Assembly: GCA_026954325.1 (NCBI GenBank)
Contig: JAIXKK010000157.1
Coordinates: 24,364-88,363, forward strand
Reading direction: 5' to 3'
Length of the DNA stretch: 64,000 nucleotides
Source: Bryobacterales bacterium
GTDB lineage: Bacteria; Acidobacteriota; Terriglobia; Bryobacterales; Bryobacteraceae
A program made the translations under genes and the position numbers. Under the pieces are notes generated by a model, which saw nothing but the letters and a program-made list of their open reading frames with translations, ran no database searches and was not told the DNA's origin. This document shows positions 43,560 to 52,925 of this stretch, piece by piece (positions within the stretch are counted from its first letter, which is position 1; every line of letters starts with the position of its first letter).

Positions 43560-45092
43560 TTAATGCCGGAAGTGGCGCACGCCGGTGAAGACCATGGCGA
43601 GGCCGAGGCGGTTGGCGGCGGCGATGACCTCTTCATCTCTCACGGAGCCGCCGGGCTGGATGGCGGCGGTGACACCGTGGGAAGCCGCCTGCTCAAGGCC
43701 GTCGGGGAAGGGGAAGAACGCGTCGGAGGCGAGGGCGGTCCCGGAGAGGGGCAGCACGGCCTTCATGGCTCCGAAGCGGACGGAATCGACGCGGCTCATC
43801 TGCCCTGCTCCGGAACTGACGAGTTGACCGCCGCGCGCGTAGACGATAGCGTTCGACTTTACATGCTTGACAATCTTCCAGGCGAAGGCGAGGGCAAGCC
43901 ATTCTTCTTCCGAGGGCTGGCGGGTGGTGGCGACCCGGCACGCGGCCCGGTCGAGCGGGTGAATATCGGCGGTCTGGGCGAGGATGCCGCCGCTGATGGA
44001 GCGGATGGCAAGTCCGGCGATCCCGCCGGGCGGCACGGCGAGCAGGCGCAGGTGTTTCTTCGCGCGCAATACGCTGAGCGCTTCCTCGGAATAGCCTGGA
44101 GCGGCAATGGCTTCGATGAAGGTTTTGGCAATCTCCCTTGCGGTTTCCTCATCCACTTCTCGATTGAAGGCGAGGACGCCGCCGAAGGCGGAGACGGGGT
44201 CGGCCTCGAAGGCCTTGCGGTAGCTTTCGGCAAGCGTGGACTGTTCGGCGCAGCCGCAGGGATTGGTGTGCTTGATAACGGCTGAGGCGGGGTAGGAAAA
44301 CTCCTGAATGAGCTGCCAGGCGGCATCGAGGTCCACGAGGTTGTTGTAGGAAAGCTCCTTGCCGTGCAACTGCGCCGCGCCGGCGATGCCTTCGGCTCCC
44401 TTCGAGTAGAGGGCGGCGGACTGGTGCGGATTTTCGCCGTAGCGCAGGGACATGCTTCGAGGAAGCCGCAACTGCAAGGCGGCGGGGAGCGGGGAAGGCT
44501 CGTCGACCAGAGCGAGGCGTTCGGTGATGGCGGAATCGTAGGCGGCGGTGAGGGCAAACGCCTTGCGGGCCAGTTTCCAGTGAGTGGGCGCGGTGAGTGA
44601 GCCGTTGTGGGAGCGCAGTTCTTCGAGGAGTTGCGTGTAATCATCCGGGGAGACGACGACGGCGACATCCTGATAATTTTTCGCGGCGGCGCGGATCATG
44701 GTGGGGCCGCCGATATCGATGTTTTCGATGATGCGCTCGAGGGTGACACCCTCTTCGGCAGCCACTTTTTCGAAGGCGTAGAGATTGACGACGACCATGT
44801 CGATGGCGGGGATGCCGTGGGCGGCGATGGCTTGCATGTGATCGGGTTTGGACCGCATGGCGAGGATGCCGCCGGCGATGCGGGGATGGATGGTTTTCAC
44901 CCGCCCGTCGAGCATTTCCGGGAAGCCGGTGACCTCGCTCACGTCCTTCACGGGGAGCCCTTCGCCGCGAAGCAATTTGGACGTTCCTCCGGTGGAGATC
45001 AGTTCCACGCCGAGCGCGGAAAGACCCCGCGCGAATTCTACGGCGCCTGACTTGTCCGTCAAGCTAAACAATGCACGTTGGATGTTTGCCAT
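43560..45092 (-). CDS. purH: Bifunctional AICAR formyltransferase/IMP cyclohydrolase
   Basis: The last two steps of purine synthesis, in the cytoplasm, 510 residues. The N-terminal cyclohydrolase (MGS-like) domain begins ALFSLTDKSGAVEFA and has LISTGGTSKLL and VKTIHPRIAGGILA; the formyltransferase part starts near residue 200 with LRYGENPHQSAALY, NPCGCAEQ and HVKSNAIVYARGGQLV. The Lys-His pair of the active site (IKHTNPCG) is present. It lies 33 bases after the TonB receptor on the same strand. Confidence 0.97.
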   Translation of the reverse strand: MANIQRALFSLTDKSGAVEFARGLSALGVELISTGGTSKLLRGEGLPVKDVSEVTGFPEMLDGRVKTIHPRIAGGILAMRSKPDHMQAIAAHGIPAIDMVVVNLYAFEKVAAEEGVTLERIIENIDIGGPTMIRAAAKNYQDVAVVVSPDDYTQLLEELRSHNGSLTAPTHWKLARKAFALTAAYDSAITERLALVDEPSPLPAALQLRLPRSMSLRYGENPHQSAALYSKGAEGIAGAAQLHGKELSYNNLVDLDAAWQLIQEFSYPASAVIKHTNPCGCAEQSTLAESYRKAFEADPVSAFGGVLAFNREVDEETAREIAKTFIEAIAAPGYSEEALSVLRAKKHLRLLAVPPGGIAGLAIRSISGGILAQTADIHPLDRAACRVATTRQPSEEEWLALAFAWKIVKHVKSNAIVYARGGQLVSSGAGQMSRVDSVRFGAMKAVLPLSGTALASDAFFPFPDGLEQAASHGVTAAIQPGGSVRDEEVIAAANRLGLAMVFTGVRHFRH

Positions 45093-45125
45093 GGGAAATT
45101 TTCATTTTCGCATGGCAAGGCGGGG

Positions 45126-47126
45126 CTACCGATCCCAGCGCAGGCCGAGACGGAAGAGGCGTGGGGCCCCGGTGTTCGGGATGCCGGGTACGGTGGCCGT
45201 CGGCTGCACGGCCCAACCCACGTAGAATTGCCGGTCCACCATGTTTTCCATCTCCGCCTGCGCGGAGAAGCCCTTCGCCAGGCGCTGCCGGACGCTGAAT
45301 TGGAGGACCGCAAAGCCGGGGAGGATGCTCAGCCTCGTGTTCAGATCATCCTCGAATTGCCAGGCGGCGGAGCGCAGTCCGAAGGTGGCTAATGTCTTTC
45401 CGCGCACGTAGCTCAGTTGTCCGGAGCCCTGGTGCTTGGGAACCTGGGCAATGCGCAGTCCGGTCCGGTAGCGGGAATCGGCGAGAAGGTAGCTCAACTC
45501 CATATTGAAGGGACCGAAGCGCTGGCGGAAGTCGATCTCGGCGCCGCGGCTCAAGGCAGCGGCCGCATTCTGCCGCTGGCGGATGGTCTGGGCCGGGGTG
45601 ACGCTGAGGGTGACGTTGGTGATGATGTCGCTGATGGAATTGCGGAACATGGTGAGGCCGAGACGGCGCGTCTCGCCGACCCAATCGACGCCTGCCTCGA
45701 CGCCCGTGAGGCCTTCCTGGTGAAGGTTCGGGTTGGCCTGGGTGACGGCGGTGCCGGCGCGAAACTCGCGGTAGAGTTCGTTGAGGGTAGGCGCGCGGAA
45801 GCTGCGGTAGACCGAACCGCGGAGGCGGAAAGCCCCGAGTCCATAGGTGAGGCCGGCGCTAGGGCTTAGGAAGGTGCTGCCTTGGCCCGTGAATTGATGT
45901 CGTAAGCCGAGGATCATCCGCACGGGCCCCTTATGGGCGCTCAGTTGACCAAAGACGCCGTGCTGCAATTGATCGCCGCCGCCTACGCGGGTGCCGGTCG
46001 GGACCAGGAAGTCGGTGGATGTGCCCTCGACGCGGACGGCATCGCCTCCGGCGAGGATATCGAAGTTCGTGAAGGACCGGCGGTACATCAGCGCGCCGCC
46101 GGTCGCCTCTGAGGGCACCCTCTGCCGGGAGGTGAGGCGTTCGGAATTGCGGCCGGCCAACACAGTGGAGAACGATTGACGATAGCCCTCGCGCGTGTGA
46201 TAGCCGAGCAGTGAGAAGTTGTTGACGACGCCGCCTTCGTAGTGTGCCGATACGGTGCCCATGCTGGTGGAGTTGCCTTGCAGCCGGGTTCCGTTGTCTC
46301 TGCTCTCCATGTAGATGTCGGTCTTCACGTAGAAGCGCTGCTTGCCGCGGAAGTAATCGAAACGGAGATACGGGGAGAGGAAATCGACGCCGGCCTTGGT
46401 GTCCGCGAGTCCGCGGTAGGGAGTGGGAACGATGTAATAGCCGCTGGTAGTGTAGCCGCGGAAATCGCCGGAGATAGCGAATTGCTGGAATGCCTGGGCG
46501 AAACTGGCGGTAAGCAGGCTTTGATTGGCGTTTCCGATGTCATAGCCAAGCCCGTAGTGGGTGCGTTCGGCGCTGGGGGAGAACATGGCGATGGCCCCGC
46601 CCATGGCGCGGTCGCCGAAGACGCTGGTGGAGGCTCCGCGCATCACTTCGACGCGCTCGATTTCCTCGGGAGCGAAGCGAGGCCACTGGACCCACCCGCC
46701 GAAGGGGTCGTTCACGGGGACGCCGTCCCAGAGGACGAGAGTACGGCTTGCTCCGCTCGAGCCGATGCCGCGGAGGGAAACGCCTTGCGTAGTGGGATTG
46801 GCGACGAGACTGGAGGAGCGGCGGAAGAGGCTGAAGCCGGGAACCATGCGCAGTTTGTCGTCCATGCTGACGCCAGGAATCTCTTGGAGGTCGAGAGGGG
46901 TGAGGACGGTGATGTTGGCGGGAGTCTCGGCTTGGATTTCACCGACGACGGTCACTGACGTCCGAACCGGTTCCAGCTTCTGTTCGCCTGTTGCTGCCTG
47001 GTCCTGCTGAGCCGGCAAAGGGAGGCTCAAAAGCGTTCCCGCCAAGAATGCGAGCAGAACCCCACCCTGCTTCGGGCAAGGAGCCTTTCGACAAGCTGAA
47101 TACGATTTTGAAACTGGTCTCTTCAT
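45126..47126 (-). CDS. TonB-dependent outer-membrane receptor
   Basis: 666 residues, with a signal region (GVLLAFLAGTLLSLPLPAQQ) beginning at about residue 22. The plug domain has ANITVLTPLDLQEIPGVSM, GVSLRGIGSSGASRTLVLWDG, VPVNDPFGGWVQWPRFAPEE and IERVEVMRGASTSVFG, followed by a 22-strand-type barrel ending in LGLRWDR with the usual aromatic end. This size and plug fit vitamin B12 or siderophore-like substrates; the ligand is not given. The first ATG (47126) lies inside the DUF58 frame, so the true start may be further down. It overlaps that gene by 188 bases. Confidence 0.9.
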   Translation of the reverse strand: MKRPVSKSYSACRKAPCPKQGGVLLAFLAGTLLSLPLPAQQDQAATGEQKLEPVRTSVTVVGEIQAETPANITVLTPLDLQEIPGVSMDDKLRMVPGFSLFRRSSSLVANPTTQGVSLRGIGSSGASRTLVLWDGVPVNDPFGGWVQWPRFAPEEIERVEVMRGASTSVFGDRAMGGAIAMFSPSAERTHYGLGYDIGNANQSLLTASFAQAFQQFAISGDFRGYTTSGYYIVPTPYRGLADTKAGVDFLSPYLRFDYFRGKQRFYVKTDIYMESRDNGTRLQGNSTSMGTVSAHYEGGVVNNFSLLGYHTREGYRQSFSTVLAGRNSERLTSRQRVPSEATGGALMYRRSFTNFDILAGGDAVRVEGTSTDFLVPTGTRVGGGDQLQHGVFGQLSAHKGPVRMILGLRHQFTGQGSTFLSPSAGLTYGLGAFRLRGSVYRSFRAPTLNELYREFRAGTAVTQANPNLHQEGLTGVEAGVDWVGETRRLGLTMFRNSISDIITNVTLSVTPAQTIRQRQNAAAALSRGAEIDFRQRFGPFNMELSYLLADSRYRTGLRIAQVPKHQGSGQLSYVRGKTLATFGLRSAAWQFEDDLNTRLSILPGFAVLQFSVRQRLAKGFSAQAEMENMVDRQFYVGWAVQPTATVPGIPNTGAPRLFRLGLRWDR

Positions 47127-48102
47127 GGGGATAAAACATGGCCCTCGAACGAAGTGGTCTCAAGTGAGCCATATATTTCAGGATAGTATAAACATCTCCG
47201 TTTTCAGGGAGTCGAATGTCTCTTTCCTGGGTGGCGAAGCGGAGGCGGGCGTTGCGGGCGGCGAGGCGCCAGCAGAGGAAGGCGCAGCATTCGATGGCGC
47301 GTTCGAGCCACTCCTCGCCGGCGGCTCCGGTTTCGAGATCGAGGAGCACTTCCACGAGATTGTCCTCTTCGCGGGCGAACTCGCGGACTTGTAACTCACC
47401 GGTGTGGGCGGTGGCCTTCCAATCGACGTGGCGGGCGCTTTCGGTGGGCTCATAGGGGCGGATGCGGTAGAAATCAGAGCCGCGCCCCTGGAAGTGCGCT
47501 TCCATGTCGCCTTCGAGGGAGTGAAGCAGATCTTCGAAGCCTGTCTGGGCATCGATGGAGGGATAGACGAGCACCTCGCGGTGGAGGCGGACCTGCACGC
47601 GGCGCTCGGTGAATCCGAAGGGGAAGCGCGTGGTGAACTGATACTGGCTGTCGCCGTGGAGACCGCGTTTGCGGAAGTAGACCGTGGTGAGGGCTTCCAA
47701 TGTCGCGCCGCCGGGAACGATGGGGAAGTAGATCTGCGCGGGGGATTCTTCTTCATCGCTCGAGGCAAGGTGGATGGAGAAGGAAGGCATCCATTTTTTT
47801 GCATTGAGGAGTTGAATGCGGGCGGGGAGGCGGCGGCCGGCGAAGACGTGCTCGGGCAGGAGGAGTTTTACTTCGAGTCCGGCAAGGGAGAGGCGGCTGA
47901 CGAGGCCGGAGACGAGCATGGTGGAGAGCATGGCGGCGAGGAGGAGGAAGAGGAGGTTGTTGGCGGAGGCGAAGGCGGCGAGGCCGATGAGGAGGATGAG
48001 GGTGGTAAACGCGAGTCCGCTCCAGGTGACCTGGTGGCGGACGCCGGATTTCCAGCGGTGGAGCCTTTGCCAGAGTGTGCGGATTGGATTGTAGCGGTTC
48101 AC
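46939..48102 (-). CDS. DUF58 domain-containing membrane protein
   Basis: 387 residues. Two N-terminal helices (WSGLAFTTLILLIGLAAFA; LLFLLLAAMLSTMLVSGLV) precede the DUF58 region with YFPIVPGGATLEALTTVYF, the diagnostic GRGSDFYRIRPYEPTESARH and WKATAHTGELQVREFAREE. Members often partner a MoxR ATPase, which is not present here. The fold usually ends near ETSFKIVFS (about residue 330); the remaining 55 residues, rich in Gly, Ser and Arg, run into the TonB receptor gene in another frame. A lost stop codon is possible. It is divergent from the permease. Confidence 0.85.
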   Translation of the reverse strand: MNRYNPIRTLWQRLHRWKSGVRHQVTWSGLAFTTLILLIGLAAFASANNLLFLLLAAMLSTMLVSGLVSRLSLAGLEVKLLLPEHVFAGRRLPARIQLLNAKKWMPSFSIHLASSDEEESPAQIYFPIVPGGATLEALTTVYFRKRGLHGDSQYQFTTRFPFGFTERRVQVRLHREVLVYPSIDAQTGFEDLLHSLEGDMEAHFQGRGSDFYRIRPYEPTESARHVDWKATAHTGELQVREFAREEDNLVEVLLDLETGAAGEEWLERAIECCAFLCWRLAARNARLRFATQERDIRLPENGDVYTILKYMAHLRPLRSRAMFYPHEETSFKIVFSLSKGSLPEAGWGSARILGGNAFEPPFAGSAGPGSNRRTEAGTGSDVSDRRR

Positions 48103-48188
48103 CTGTTGTCATCGTGGCATAGGGACGATTGGAGTGTCGAACAGTAGTCCGCCGGACCGGCGCCCGCTCATGACACAATAAGCACTTT

Positions 48189-49526
48189 ATGCCCGTCCCG
48201 CCTCCGATCCGGCTGAAGCGCACGCTGACGCTGGGGCAACTGATTGTGATGGGGATCATCTTTGTGCAGCCCACGGCCCCCATGCCTCCGTATGGAGCGA
48301 TCCACGTGGTGGGCAAGGGACATGTGGTGACGACGGTTCTCATCGCGATGTTCGCCATGTTGTGTACCGCCGTCAGCTATGGGCGGATGGCGCGGGCGTA
48401 TCCATCGGCGGGGTCGGCGTACACGTACGTAGGCAATGAGGTGCATCCGATTCTCGGGTATCTCACCGGATGGTCGATGTTGCTCGACTACGTGGTGAAC
48501 CCGCTGATTTGCACGATCTGGTGCGCGAGCGCGGCGCATGACCTGTTTCCGGCGGTTCCGGGTTGGATGGCGGTCTTCTTTTTCGCCGCGCTCTTCACGA
48601 TGATGAACCTGCGGGGGATTCAATCGACGGCGCGCACGAACCAGTTTCTGACCGCGGCGATGGGAGTGGTGATCCTGTGGATGATTACGGCGTCGCTCCA
48701 TTACATTCTTTCCATCCCAAACCTTCCGGCGGTTGCCTGGTTGCGGCCCTTCTATGATCCGCAGACCTTCTCTTTGCGTAATATTTCGACGGGCACATCG
48801 GTGGCGGTGCTGACCTACATTGGCTTCGACGCGATCTCGACGTTAAGCGAGGAGGTGCAGAATCCGCGGCGGAACATTCTGCTCGCGACGGTGTATACCT
48901 GCCTGATTATCGGAGCGCTTTCGGCGGTTGAGGTGTATGTGGCGCAGATGGTTTGGCCGGGGACGGAGCCGTTTCCGAACAACGATACGGCATACGTGCA
49001 TATCGCGCGGCGGGCGGGCGGCGACGGTTTGTTTCATGTGATTACGTGGACGCTGGTGGTGGCGACGATCGGATCCGGGTCAGGGGCGCAGCTTGCGGGG
49101 GCGAGGCTGCTGTACGGCATGGGGCGGGATAACACGATTCCCAGAAGGATTTTCGGATCTCTGCATCCGGAAACATTGATTCCAGCGAACAACGTGATCT
49201 TCATCGGATTTGCGTGTCTCATCGGCGGGCTGGTGATGAGCTACCAGTTGGGGGCCGAATTACTGAATTTCGGGGCGCTGATCGGGTTCATGGGTGTGAA
49301 CCTGAGTTCGCTGCTGCGGTATTGGATTCGCGCCGGGGAGCGCCACTGGTCGCATCTCATCACGCCATCGGCCGGGCTGCTGGTGTGTTTCTATCTGTGG
49401 ATCAGCCTGAGCCATGCGGCGCAGGTTGCGGGGTGGATCTGGCTGATTACGGGGATTGTTTATGGGGCTTGGAAGACGTCGGGTTTCCGTAAGGACATGC
49501 CGCGTTTCGAGGAGACCGTAGAGTAG
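48189..49526 (+). CDS. APC-family amino acid permease
   Basis: A 445-residue inner-membrane transporter with 12 predicted helices. Helix 1 has the APC start LTLGQLIVMGIIFVQPTAPM; helix 3 and following contain RMARAYPSAGSAYTYVG, helix 6 TYIGFDAISTLSEEVQNPRR, and later ARLLYGMGRDNTIPRRIFG. This pattern is that of cationic or general amino-acid and amine importers. The substrate is unknown. The last 67 bases overlap the frame-corrected convergent exonuclease gene. Confidence 0.9.
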   Translation: MPVPPPIRLKRTLTLGQLIVMGIIFVQPTAPMPPYGAIHVVGKGHVVTTVLIAMFAMLCTAVSYGRMARAYPSAGSAYTYVGNEVHPILGYLTGWSMLLDYVVNPLICTIWCASAAHDLFPAVPGWMAVFFFAALFTMMNLRGIQSTARTNQFLTAAMGVVILWMITASLHYILSIPNLPAVAWLRPFYDPQTFSLRNISTGTSVAVLTYIGFDAISTLSEEVQNPRRNILLATVYTCLIIGALSAVEVYVAQMVWPGTEPFPNNDTAYVHIARRAGGDGLFHVITWTLVVATIGSGSGAQLAGARLLYGMGRDNTIPRRIFGSLHPETLIPANNVIFIGFACLIGGLVMSYQLGAELLNFGALIGFMGVNLSSLLRYWIRAGERHWSHLITPSAGLLVCFYLWISLSHAAQVAGWIWLITGIVYGAWKTSGFRKDMPRFEETVE

Positions 49527-50379
49527 GCGGCGCGCTGGGCGAGGCGTGGGATGCCGAGACGGCTGCAATCGTCCGCGAAGCCGGGTAGCGGGCCTTGCCA
49601 TTCGAGTTCATCGACGGTTTCGAATACCGGCACGTCCCTTCGCAGGGTGGCAAGCGTACGGAAGAGGAGAGCGGCGTCCCATTGGGCGAACAGGACGGCG
49701 GAAAGACGCCGGGCTCCGCGAATCGAGGGATGCCATTGACGCCAGTCCTTTGGAATCTGCTCGAAGTGCGGGTATTGAGAGAGGGTGAGGGATGCGGCCT
49801 TGGGTCCCCATCCGGGCAGTCCCGGGTAGCCATCGGCGGAGTCGCCGACGAGGGCGAGGTAGTCCGGGATGGACTCCGGCTTGACGCCCCATTTTTCGAT
49901 GACGGCGGCTTCGTCGCGAAGGATGCCGCGGCGGCGATCGAGTTGGACAATGCGGGCTCCGGCGACGCATTGGGCCAGGTCTTATCGGGAGTGCATACGA
50001 AGACTCGTTGGACTCGGACGTCGCACGCGGCTTGCGATGCGGCGGAGGCGAGGGCATCGTCGGCCTCGTAGCGGACCATGGGCCAGACCAGGACGCCCAT
50101 CAGCGCGAGGGCTTCTTCCAGGATGGGGAATTGGGCAAGCAGGTGTGCGGGGACACCCTCAGCAGTTTTGTAACCGGGATAGAGTTCATTGCGGAAGGAT
50201 TCGACGACGTGGTCAGTCGCCACGCCTACGTGAGTGGCTCCGTCCTCGAGCATCCCGAGGATGGATTGCAGGACGCCGCGTACGGCTCCGACTTCGTTTC
50301 GCTGCGGATCGAGCGCGGAGGGGACGGCAAAGAAGTGACGGAAGAGTTCGTAGGTTCCATCGACGAGATGCACATTCAT
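49460..50379 (-). CDS. 5'-3' exonuclease, PolA-type (frameshifted near 49980)
   Basis: A stand-alone flap endonuclease/5'-3' exonuclease domain, about 306 residues after repair. The N-terminal half has NVHLVDGTYELFRHFFA, THVGVATDHVVESFRNELYPGYK and the acidic site VRYEADDALAS. The frame breaks after VCTPDK; adding one G gives DLAQCVAGARIVQLDRR, then KWGVKPESIPDYLALVGDS and ADGYPGLPGWGPKAA, the metal and H3TH parts. The corrected frame ends at 49460. It would process flaps or RNA primers and may support PolA. It is divergent from the DUF1080 gene. Confidence 0.85.
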
Positions 50380-50411
50380 TGGCGGCGTAGCTCCTCATTT
50401 ACAATAGACGC

Positions 50412-51032
50412 ATGAAGTCACTCCTTGCCGCGTTGCTGCTTACCGTTTCGCTCCATGCCGCCGGTTGGACGAATCTTTTCGATGGGAGGGATCTTGACGG
50501 CTGGAAGATGGTGGGGCCGGGGAGTTTCAGCGTGGAAGACGGAATGCTGAGGACGCACGGAGGGATGGGGCTTCTGTATTACACGAGGGAGAAGTTCGGG
50601 AACTGCACGATCCGGGTTGTGTTCAAGACGACCGGGGATCATGATAATTCCGGGGTATTCATCCGGCTGCCGGAGCAGCCGAAGGACCCCTGGTACGGCG
50701 TGCACAACGGGTATGAGGTGCAGATTGACGCCGCGGGGGATGACTGGCACTCGACTGGAGCGCTCTATTCGTTGAGTAAGGTGACGGCGCGCAATCAGAA
50801 GCCGGTGAATGAGTGGAACACGATGGACATTATCCTCAAGGGCCAACTGACTACTGTTCTGCTGAACGGGAAGAAGATCAATGAATTTCGCGGGGATCAG
50901 CCGGTTCCGCCGCGCAAGCAGTGGTTCGAACCGGTGCGCGGTCCGCGGCCGGATGAGGGCTACATCGGGCTGCAGAATCACGACGGCCGCTCGACTGTCT
51001 ACTTCAAGATGATCAGCGTGAAGCGGAATTGA
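50412..51032 (+). CDS. Secreted DUF1080 protein (3-keto-disaccharide hydrolase-like)
   Basis: 206 residues with signal MKSLLAALLLTVSLHAAG. The family start WTNLFDGRDLDGWKMVGPGSF and the jelly-roll middle (HDNSGVFIRLPEQPKDPW, GYEVQIDAAGDDW, EWNTMDIILKG) are typical of DUF1080, a concanavalin-like fold. Some members hydrolyse 3-keto-glucosides; for this one that is inference. It would act outside the cytoplasm. Oxidoreductases of the Gfo/Idh type, which can make 3-keto sugars, occur in this window but 32 kb away. Confidence 0.88.
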   Translation: MKSLLAALLLTVSLHAAGWTNLFDGRDLDGWKMVGPGSFSVEDGMLRTHGGMGLLYYTREKFGNCTIRVVFKTTGDHDNSGVFIRLPEQPKDPWYGVHNGYEVQIDAAGDDWHSTGALYSLSKVTARNQKPVNEWNTMDIILKGQLTTVLLNGKKINEFRGDQPVPPRKQWFEPVRGPRPDEGYIGLQNHDGRSTVYFKMISVKRN

Positions 51033-51047
51033 CGCCGGTTCCGTGTG

Positions 51048-52235
51048 TTACTGATTGTCGAAGGCGATCACGGCCATGCGCCCGTCCGTGGTGAGGCTGT
51101 CTCCGGTGGCGTTCGATAGTTGTTTGGGTACGGCGGGGCGATCCACGTAGTAGACGGTTTGCACCTTGCCGGTGTAAGTGAGGTCGGAGACGACTTTGTC
51201 GCGTTCGTCATCGATGCGGGAGATGACGCGATGGATGAAAGTCCGGTCCCGCCTGGAGAATGAGATGCCGTTGTCATGGGTGGAAGAGGCGACCCAGACG
51301 GGCACTCCATTGTAGCCGGCGGGGCGGGAAAAGATACGCAGGTGGTGACGGCGGGCGAAGGTATCGTACTGTTTTTCCCAGTTCATATCCGACTTCCTGC
51401 CGTCGAGCAGGAGGGACGACATGGGTGCTTCTTTGTAGCCGCGGTCTTCGACGAGGGCGCGGAAGGTTTCAAAACCGGAATCGCGATTGGTGTTGAGAGC
51501 AAGGGTCCAGCCGGCTGCCTGTAAAGCAGCTTCGATTTGTTCGCGGGTTCCGAGGAACATGAGGTTGGTGATATCGCTCGGCTTGGGCGGCTTTTCGGCG
51601 ATGGTTTGAAACGGCTGGGCGTTGACGAGGTCAACGAGGGGTTGAGGCGGGGCGGCGGGTTCCCAAACGGGTGGCCCGGGAGCGCCGTTCCAATCTACGC
51701 CGGCGGTGACGCGCACGGTGAGTTCGACGCCCATATCCATGAGGATTTCAGAGTCCGGCTCCTCGAAGAGGGATTTCTTAATGTCTTCGAGGAAGCCTCC
51801 CCATTTCCGGCCGATTTCCTGATCGAGTTTGGCGGAGTACGTTTCGGAAGCGACAATCCCTTGGATGTTTCCATTGCCGTCGACCTTTTCCCTGGCGTTA
51901 TCCACGCCGGCGACGATGGTTTTTACGTTCGCCTTGTTTCCCGAAGTGTCGGCGAGGGAGGTGAAATCGAGGAGAAGGACGGCGCGTTCGGTAGCGCTGG
52001 GAGCGGGGGTGGCGGTCTTCACCGTTCCATTGAGAAGCGTCCCGGGCCAGACGATAATCCGGCCGTCTCTTCTGACAGGGGCGATGACTTCGGCCTGAAC
52101 AGGATCGCCGGCTTTGGACACCTTGCTACCCACCTTGGTTTTCAGGCGAACGGAAATTTCCGTGCCGGCGGCGATGGTGGCGGCCTGAACGTGGCGGGAC
52201 AAGAGGGCGAAAAGAAGAAGAGTTGCTGTTCTCAT
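51048..52235 (-). CDS. LssY C-terminal domain protein, exported
   Basis: 395 residues with signal MRTATLLLFALLSRHVQA. The N-terminal third is a beta-rich domain (ISVRLKTKVGSKVSKAGDPV, RIIVWPGTLLNGTVK); the C-terminal half is an LssY_C domain with ALQAAGWTLAL, LLDGRKSDMNWEKQ, RRHHLRIFSRP and VWVASSTHDNGISFSR. The domain is found at the end of some inner-membrane phosphatase-like proteins, but no phosphatase part is present here. Function unknown. It forms a unit with the DUF4337 gene three bases upstream. Confidence 0.78.
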   Translation of the reverse strand: MRTATLLLFALLSRHVQAATIAAGTEISVRLKTKVGSKVSKAGDPVQAEVIAPVRRDGRIIVWPGTLLNGTVKTATPAPSATERAVLLLDFTSLADTSGNKANVKTIVAGVDNAREKVDGNGNIQGIVASETYSAKLDQEIGRKWGGFLEDIKKSLFEEPDSEILMDMGVELTVRVTAGVDWNGAPGPPVWEPAAPPQPLVDLVNAQPFQTIAEKPPKPSDITNLMFLGTREQIEAALQAAGWTLALNTNRDSGFETFRALVEDRGYKEAPMSSLLLDGRKSDMNWEKQYDTFARRHHLRIFSRPAGYNGVPVWVASSTHDNGISFSRRDRTFIHRVISRIDDERDKVVSDLTYTGKVQTVYYVDRPAVPKQLSNATGDSLTTDGRMAVIAFDNQ

Positions 52236-52237
52236 GG

Positions 52238-52768
52238 TTAATGCACCAGGTAGCCGGAGGCTCCGATGACGACGCCAAGTGCGGCGGCTAGAACCCCGCC
52301 AACGGGGAATAGTCTCTTTTTGGAAATGAAGTAAAGGGACGTCATGACGAGGCCGATTTCGAGGAGCCCTTCTCCCAGGTCAAAACGCAGGGCGCGCGAT
52401 TCGGCGACTTCGCTTTCGGATTCCTTTTCCTTCGCTTCCCCTTGAATCTGCTCGGATTCCTTGTCATAGCGCAGTTGCTCGGAGGCGTAGCGCTCGAGCA
52501 TTTTCGGGGCTTCCGGGCTAGCAGTGCCCAGCACGCTGATGAGTTCGCGGCCGAGTTCGACGGAGTGGTATTTCATGCGCTTGGCCTGGTAGAACGACCA
52601 CTGATCGTTGGCGGCGGAGCGCTCCATGACAGCGGCGGTATGCGCGCGGTGGGAGGAGATGGTGATGACGGCGAGAACCACGGCGATTATACCGGCGAGG
52701 ACGCCGACTCTCTGGCCGAAGGGATCATGAGGTTCACCCTCTTCGCGATGCACTTCGAGTTCCGGCAT
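52238..52768 (-). CDS. DUF4337 membrane protein
   Basis: 176 residues. One N-terminal helix (GVLAGIIAVVLAVITISS) and two C-terminal helices (LLEIGLVMTSLYFIS; GVLAAALGVVIGASGYLV) flank a charged, mostly helical loop (KMLERYASEQLRYDKESEQI). The pattern, including SAANDQWSFYQAKRMK after the first helix, matches DUF4337. The role is unknown. It precedes the LssY_C gene by three bases. Confidence 0.82.
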   Translation of the reverse strand: MPELEVHREEGEPHDPFGQRVGVLAGIIAVVLAVITISSHRAHTAAVMERSAANDQWSFYQAKRMKYHSVELGRELISVLGTASPEAPKMLERYASEQLRYDKESEQIQGEAKEKESESEVAESRALRFDLGEGLLEIGLVMTSLYFISKKRLFPVGGVLAAALGVVIGASGYLVH

Positions 52769-52925
52769 AATCCGCCAGTGTAGGGCAGCAAGTTCGGCCG
52801 GGACAATCGCCTCGGGAGGACTAGCGGCGCAGCCGTGGGCAGGCTATGGGGCGGTGAAAAAATTCGCAACCTTCCCTTGCGCCGGCAGTAATCTGCTATG
52901 AACGGATCAGACACGGAACAGCAGA

